Assembly (NCBI RefSeq): GCF_000378045.1
Contig: NZ_KB899089.1
Location: 248,001 to 312,000 of the forward strand
DNA length: 64,000 nucleotides
Direction of reading: 5' to 3'
Source: Marinobacterium rhizophilum DSM 18822
GTDB lineage: Bacteria; Pseudomonadota; Gammaproteobacteria; Pseudomonadales; Balneatricaceae
Shown here piece by piece: positions 58,970 to 64,000 of the stretch; position 1 is the first letter of the stretch, and each line of letters opens with the position of its first letter. The notes below the pieces were generated by a model. The model had not been told where the DNA came from and ran no database searches. It worked only from the letters and a program-made list of their open reading frames with translations. Both the position numbers and the translations under genes were made by a program.

Positions 58970-60073
58970 TCACATTCTCATCGGCATGACGACATAGAGA
59001 CTGTCGCTTTCATCAACGCCTTCGATCAGCGCACTGCTGTTGGCATCGGACAGCGTGAAACGCACCGTGTCCGAGTTCAGGATCGACAGGCTGTCGAGCA
59101 GGTAATTGACGTTGAAGCCGATCTCCAGCGATTCGCCATCGTAGTCCACCGCCACGGTTTCTTCGGCTTCTTCCTGTTCCGGGTTGTTGGCCATGACCTG
59201 GAGGAAACCGCTGGTCAGCAACAGGCGCACACCACGGTACTTCTCGTTGGACAGGATGGCGATTCGGCTCAGCACCTGGCGCAGCACCTGACGGTCACCG
59301 AGCATGTACTTGTTGCCATTGCGCGGGATAACGCGCTGATAATCCGGGAACTTGCCGTCTACCAGCTTGGAGGTGAAGATGAAATCACCGACATGGGCGC
59401 GAATGTGATTGGCACCAATCAGCAGGCGTACACCGTCTTCGCCGCTCTGCAGCAGGCGCGCCAGCTCCAGGATACCCTTGCGCGGCACGATGATCTGATG
59501 CGTGCTGTCGGTATCGGCCACGACGTCGGCCACGCAGGTCGCCAGACGGTGCCCGTCGGTCGAGACGGCGCGCAACTGGCCGTTGGCGACTTCGAGCAGC
59601 ATGCCGTTGAGATAGTAGCGTACGTCCTGCTGGGCCATGGAGAAGCCGGTCTGGTCGATCAGATGGCGCAGACTGCCCTGGGTCAGGTTCAGGTCCAGCG
59701 CCTGGGGGCTGTCTTCAACATTGGGGAACTCCGCCGCCGGCAGGGTCGACAGGCTAAAGCGGCTGCGTCCGGCCTTGATCACCATTTTCTGGCCGCTCAG
59801 GGCCAGCTCGATGCGGGCATCGTCCGGCAGCGACTTGCAGATATCCATCAGCTTGCGCGCGGGCACCGTCACGGAGCCCGCCTCAGCGGGCTCATCCAGC
59901 GTCACACGACCCACGAGCTCGACTTCAAGGTCGGTTCCGGTCATGGACAGCTGGTCACCCTCGGCAACCAGCAGAATATTGGACAGCACCGGCAGGGTCT
60001 GACGACGCTCAACGACACCGGCGACCAGCTGCAGGGGTTTGATTAACGCTTCGCGCGATATGACGAATCTCAT
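58970..60073 (-). CDS. dnaN: DNA polymerase III beta sliding clamp
   Basis: Ring-forming processivity clamp, 367 residues in three repeated domains. N-terminus MRFVISREALIKPLQLVAGVVERRQTLPVLSNILL and C-terminal YVVMPMRM are standard. It follows dnaA by 28 bases and is probably co-transcribed. Confidence 0.98.
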   Translation of the reverse strand: MRFVISREALIKPLQLVAGVVERRQTLPVLSNILLVAEGDQLSMTGTDLEVELVGRVTLDEPAEAGSVTVPARKLMDICKSLPDDARIELALSGQKMVIKAGRSRFSLSTLPAAEFPNVEDSPQALDLNLTQGSLRHLIDQTGFSMAQQDVRYYLNGMLLEVANGQLRAVSTDGHRLATCVADVVADTDSTHQIIVPRKGILELARLLQSGEDGVRLLIGANHIRAHVGDFIFTSKLVDGKFPDYQRVIPRNGNKYMLGDRQVLRQVLSRIAILSNEKYRGVRLLLTSGFLQVMANNPEQEEAEETVAVDYDGESLEIGFNVNYLLDSLSILNSDTVRFTLSDANSSALIEGVDESDSLYVVMPMRM

Positions 60074-60101
60074 GGCGATCTACCTTGTTACGATCCGATA
60101 A

Positions 60102-61682
60102 CTACGCCGTCAGATGACGCAGCAGGTTCTGATAATCCTCTCTGATGTCCGTATCAATCTCCCGCAGCTCCTTTATCTTACGACAGGCATGCAACACGGT
60201 AGTATGATCGCGACCCCCAAACGCATTGCCGATTTCGGGCAGACTGTGATTAGTCAGCTCCTTCGACAAACTCATCGCGACCTGCCGCGGCCTGGCAATA
60301 GACCGGCTACGGCGCTTGGATAACAGATCGGACACTTTAATTTTGTAGTAGTCGGCTACAACCCGCTGAATATTATCAATACTAACTTGTTTGTCCTGCA
60401 AAGCCAGCAGGTCTTTCAGCGACTCTTTAATGAACGGCGTACTTATCACGCTGCCGGTAAAATGCGCATTGGCAATAACACGCTTAAGCGCACCTTCAAG
60501 TTCGCGCACGTTGGAACGAATCTTTTGTGCCAGGAAGAAGGCGGCATCGTCGGGCAGAATAATCTTGGCTTCTTCGGCCTTCTTCATCACGATGGCAACG
60601 CGGGTTTCCAGCTCGGGCGGCTCGATAGCAACCGTCAGGCCCCAGCCAAAGCGGGACTTGAGGCGCTCCTCGACCCCGTTGATTTCCTTCGGATAGCGGT
60701 CACTGGTCAGAATCATCTGCTGACCGCCTTCAAGCAGGGCATTGAAGGTGTGGAAAAACTCCTCCTGCGAACGCTCCTTGCCGGCAAAGAACTGAATATC
60801 ATCGATCAGCAGCGCATCCACCGAGCGGTAATAGCGCTTGAAGTCATTGATGGCATTCAGCTGCAGCGCCTTGACCATGTCGGCCACGAAACGCTCTGAG
60901 TGCAGGTAGACAATGCGGGCGTTGGGGTTGCGCTTGAGCATTTCCGCCCCGACCGCGTGCATCAAGTGCGTCTTACCCAGGCCCACGCCACCGTATATAA
61001 AGAGAGGGTTGTAGGAGCCGCCGGGATTGTCGGCCACTTGCTGCGCCGCCGCCAACGCGAGCTGGTTCGACTTGCCGCCCACAAAGGACTGGAACGTAAA
61101 AGACGGGTTCAGGTTTGACTGGTGCCGGACACCGCCTTCGACTTCAACCACCTTGCTGCGGTCATGGCGCGGGCTCATCGACGAGAACACAGGTTCCGCC
61201 GGTGCCATGTCCAGCTCCAGCTGCGGCTCTGGCAACGCAGGTTCCGCCTCCGGCTGGTACTCCTGTTCCAGCGGCGCCGCGCTGTAGCGCTGTGACGCCT
61301 GCGCTTGGGCGGGCGCGCTGTGGTCGTTGTAGGCAGGTTCGGCCTGAACCGGTGCCTGTGCCCGGGGAGGTGGTGCAGGACGGGTACGCAAAGGCGCCAT
61401 GGCGGGGCGGGCAGGGGAGCGCAGGGCACCGCTGCCATGCTGCGAGACTTCCAGCCGGACATCTGCACTGATGTCGCCGGTGACATCGCACACCACCTGG
61501 CGAATACGACTCAGGAAGCGGTCATTGACCCAGTCACGTACAAAGCGATTCGGCGCCATGAGAACAAGCAGGCTGTCACGACCGGGCTCCGCACGTAATG
61601 GGCGGATCCAGGTGTTGTACTGCTGAGCCGGGAACTCCTCCTGCAGACTCCTCAAGCACTGTTCCCAAAGCTCGGTGGACAT
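60102..61682 (-). CDS. dnaA: Chromosomal replication initiator DnaA
   Basis: Binds DnaA boxes and opens oriC. The 526-residue protein has the N-terminal DnaB-interacting domain I ([17 protein letters not shown]), a long Pro/Ala-rich linker (about 100-190), the AAA+ domain with [15 protein letters not shown] and the C-terminal DNA-binding signature [15 protein letters not shown]. The ATG at 61682 has AGGAGAG before it; the frame extends to 61787 across DnaA-box sequence and is rejected. First gene leftward from the origin. Confidence 0.97.
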   Translation of the reverse strand: MSTELWEQCLRSLQEEFPAQQYNTWIRPLRAEPGRDSLLVLMAPNRFVRDWVNDRFLSRIRQVVCDVTGDISADVRLEVSQHGSGALRSPARPAMAPLRTRPAPPPRAQAPVQAEPAYNDHSAPAQAQASQRYSAAPLEQEYQPEAEPALPEPQLELDMAPAEPVFSSMSPRHDRSKVVEVEGGVRHQSNLNPSFTFQSFVGGKSNQLALAAAQQVADNPGGSYNPLFIYGGVGLGKTHLMHAVGAEMLKRNPNARIVYLHSERFVADMVKALQLNAINDFKRYYRSVDALLIDDIQFFAGKERSQEEFFHTFNALLEGGQQMILTSDRYPKEINGVEERLKSRFGWGLTVAIEPPELETRVAIVMKKAEEAKIILPDDAAFFLAQKIRSNVRELEGALKRVIANAHFTGSVISTPFIKESLKDLLALQDKQVSIDNIQRVVADYYKIKVSDLLSKRRSRSIARPRQVAMSLSKELTNHSLPEIGNAFGGRDHTTVLHACRKIKELREIDTDIREDYQNLLRHLTA

Positions 61683-62392
<710 letters not shown>

Positions 62393-62424
62393 TGTACACA
62401 ACGCTTATGGTCTGGTAGCAGTGG

Positions 62425-62799
62425 ATGACCGGATTCGAATATCCTCGCCAGCTCAGGATACTGACTGGCGAGGGCTTCCAGAAGGTTTTTGATAAAGTCT
62501 CTCTGAAAGTCCCCGATCAGCCCATATTGATACTTGCCAGCTTCAACGAGCTCGATCACCCCCGTATCGGGTTTGTCATCTCCAAAAAAAATGTACGTCG
62601 CGCTGTGAAACGCAACCGTATTCGACGTATCATTCGCGAGTCATTTCGCCTCAATCAGCACCAACTTCCCCCGGTTGATCTCGTTATTCTGGCACGCAAA
62701 GGCCTGGATGAGCTTGAACCTGAAGAAGTGCACCAGCTCATGAAAAAATGCTGGTCACGGCTGAAGCACAAGGCAAAAAAAGCTAACCCGCAGAGATAA
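62425..62799 (+). CDS. rnpA: Ribonuclease P protein component
   Basis: Protein cofactor of the RNase P ribozyme that matures tRNA 5' ends. The 124-residue product has the conserved RNR motif in AVKRNRIRRIIRESFR and the N-terminal LTGEGFQKVF. Its stop is only 13 bases before yidC; yidD is not between them. Confidence 0.95.
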   Translation: MTGFEYPRQLRILTGEGFQKVFDKVSLKVPDQPILILASFNELDHPRIGFVISKKNVRRAVKRNRIRRIIRESFRLNQHQLPPVDLVILARKGLDELEPEEVHQLMKKCWSRLKHKAKKANPQR

Positions 62800-62812
62800 T
62801 GGTCCTTACGCC

Positions 62813-64000
62813 ATGGATGTAAAGCGAGTCATATCATTTGCTGCCCTTGCACTGATTTCCTATGTGCTGGTGCTGCAGTGGAACGAAGATTACGGGTCAA
62901 AACCCGCCGCTCCCGCAAGCCAGACATCTGTTTCGGCCTACAGTAATCCTGCTGGGGACGAACTGCCCAGCGCAGACGTTACCACCACGACACAAAATGC
63001 CGAACTCCCCGCAACAGGCGCAGAAACCGTCACCGGCGCCGCTGCTGTCAAATCCCGTCTGATCAACATCAAGACCGATGTCCTGGACGTGCTGGTTGAT
63101 ACCACCGGCGGTGACATCATCCAGGTTGCACTGCCCAAATATAAGGCGACCATCGACGCCGACGATCCCTTTGTACTGCTGGAGCAGACCGCCAACCGCA
63201 CCTATGTTGCCCAAAGCGGACTCGTTGGTCCCAATGGCCCCGATGCAGCCAGCACTGGCCGCCCGGTGTACAGCGTTGAAGCGTCCGAGTTTGACCTCGC
63301 CGACGCCGACAGCCTCAATGTTGACCTGAGCTTCACCGATGCCTCCGGCGTCAAGGTGACCAAGCGTTACACCTTCACCAAGGGCTCGTACCAGATCGGC
63401 CTGGAATACCTGATCGATAACCAGAGCCAGCAGAGCTGGAGCGCAAACCTGTTCGGCCAGATCAAACGTGACCGCAGTGAAGACCCTGCCGCCACCACCG
63501 ATATGGGCATGCAGTCGTACCTGGGTCCGATCTTCTCCACCGCCGAGAACAACTACCAGAAATACGACTTCGACGACATCGACGACGGTGCCTTCAAGCA
63601 GCGTTCCGCCGACGGCTGGGTCGCCATGGTGCAGCACTACTTTATCAGTGCCTGGATTCCGGCCCCCGGTGCCGAATACACCTACAGCACCCGCAAGCAG
63701 AACGGCAACTACATTGCCGGTTTCGTCTCACCGGCCGTCACCGTTGCCGCCGGCCAGCAGCAGAGTGTGAAAGCCACCTTCTTTGCCGGTCCCAAGGATC
63801 AGGAGCAGCTTTCCGCCGCGCATGAAGACCTGCAGCTGACCGTGGACTACGGCTGGCTCTGGTGGATCGCCTCACCGCTGCACATGCTGCTGACCTGGAT
63901 CCACAGCGTACTGGGTAACTGGGGCCTGTCGATCATTGCCATTACCATTATGGTCAAGGCAGCGCTGTTCCAGCTCAATGCCAAAGCCTTCAAATCCATG
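62813..64000 (+). CDS. yidC: Membrane protein insertase YidC, 3' end beyond window
   Basis: Inserts membrane proteins with or without SecYEG. The first 396 codons are present. N-terminal helix (VISFAALALISYVLVLQW, residues about 5-23), a large periplasmic beta-sandwich domain (about 60-330) with the usual FTDASGVKVTKRYTF, then the first core helices WWIASPLHMLLTWIHSVLGNWG and FQLNAKAFKSM. About 160 residues lie beyond the window. The periplasmic linker at 30-60 is rich in Thr, Ala and Ser. Confidence 0.95.
   Translation, partial: MDVKRVISFAALALISYVLVLQWNEDYGSKPAAPASQTSVSAYSNPAGDELPSADVTTTTQNAELPATGAETVTGAAAVKSRLINIKTDVLDVLVDTTGGDIIQVALPKYKATIDADDPFVLLEQTANRTYVAQSGLVGPNGPDAASTGRPVYSVEASEFDLADADSLNVDLSFTDASGVKVTKRYTFTKGSYQIGLEYLIDNQSQQSWSANLFGQIKRDRSEDPAATTDMGMQSYLGPIFSTAENNYQKYDFDDIDDGAFKQRSADGWVAMVQHYFISAWIPAPGAEYTYSTRKQNGNYIAGFVSPAVTVAAGQQQSVKATFFAGPKDQEQLSAAHEDLQLTVDYGWLWWIASPLHMLLTWIHSVLGNWGLSIIAITIMVKAALFQLNAKAFKSM

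Overview
The window is a roughly 60% G+C piece of a gammaproteobacterial chromosome that runs up to and across the replication origin. Gene order (dnaA-dnaN-recF-gyrB, glyQS, trkH-trkA-rsmB-fmt-def, tsaP-dprA-tsaC-hemF-aroE, tag, prlC, gamma-carbonic anhydrase) matches the origin region known from Pseudomonas and relatives. Gaps in that synteny, and genes not expected there, fit an Oceanospirillales/Pseudomonadales-type marine bacterium better than a true Pseudomonas. The genus cannot be settled from sequence alone.

Layout. 1-2 kb: end of a zinc ABC permease (ZnuB) coupled to a DinF-type MATE exporter. 2-5.6 kb: tag, yheV and prlC leftward, a gamma-carbonic anhydrase rightward. 5.6-7.5 kb: membrane diguanylate cyclase. 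7.6-13.6 kb: leftward operon of two RoxA-like di-haem cytochromes and a membrane-embedded patatin. 14.1-19.2 kb: divergent imelysin / di-haem oxidoreductase / imelysin / DUF1513 operon with a possible Fur-controlled promoter; together these form a large periplasmic iron/haem-redox island. 19.3-21.6 kb: Lon-like protease. 21.7-26.3 kb: tsaP-dprA-tsaC-hemF-aroE leftward. 26.4-32.1 kb: def-fmt-rsmB-trkA-trkH rightward. 32.2-36.4 kb: acyltransferase leftward and glyQ-glyS rightward, closed by a strong terminator.

36.4-55.2 kb is a non-syntenic accessory stretch between glyS and gyrB. It has two EamA exporters beside divergent LysR and MarR regulators, both with clear palindromic operators, an M32 carboxypeptidase, a DUF808 protein, an orphan hutH with a permease, a cyclase-fold orphan protein, a nitroreductase, an MFS carrier, and a WYL regulator plus GST pair bracketed by ~170-bp direct repeats. 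It also holds three parS-like centromere sites (37.0, 39.1, 41.7 kb), a cluster of DnaA-box-like 9-mers (49.6-49.8 kb), and debris of a RAYT transposase, a YCII-family gene and dispersed intergenic repeats (50-53.5 kb).

55.2-64 kb: gyrB, recF, dnaN and dnaA read leftward from the origin, and rpmH, rnpA and yidC (cut by the window edge) read rightward. oriC is placed in the dnaA-rpmH gap. yidD, usually between rnpA and yidC, is absent there.

No tRNA, rRNA, CRISPR array or intact insertion sequence was seen.
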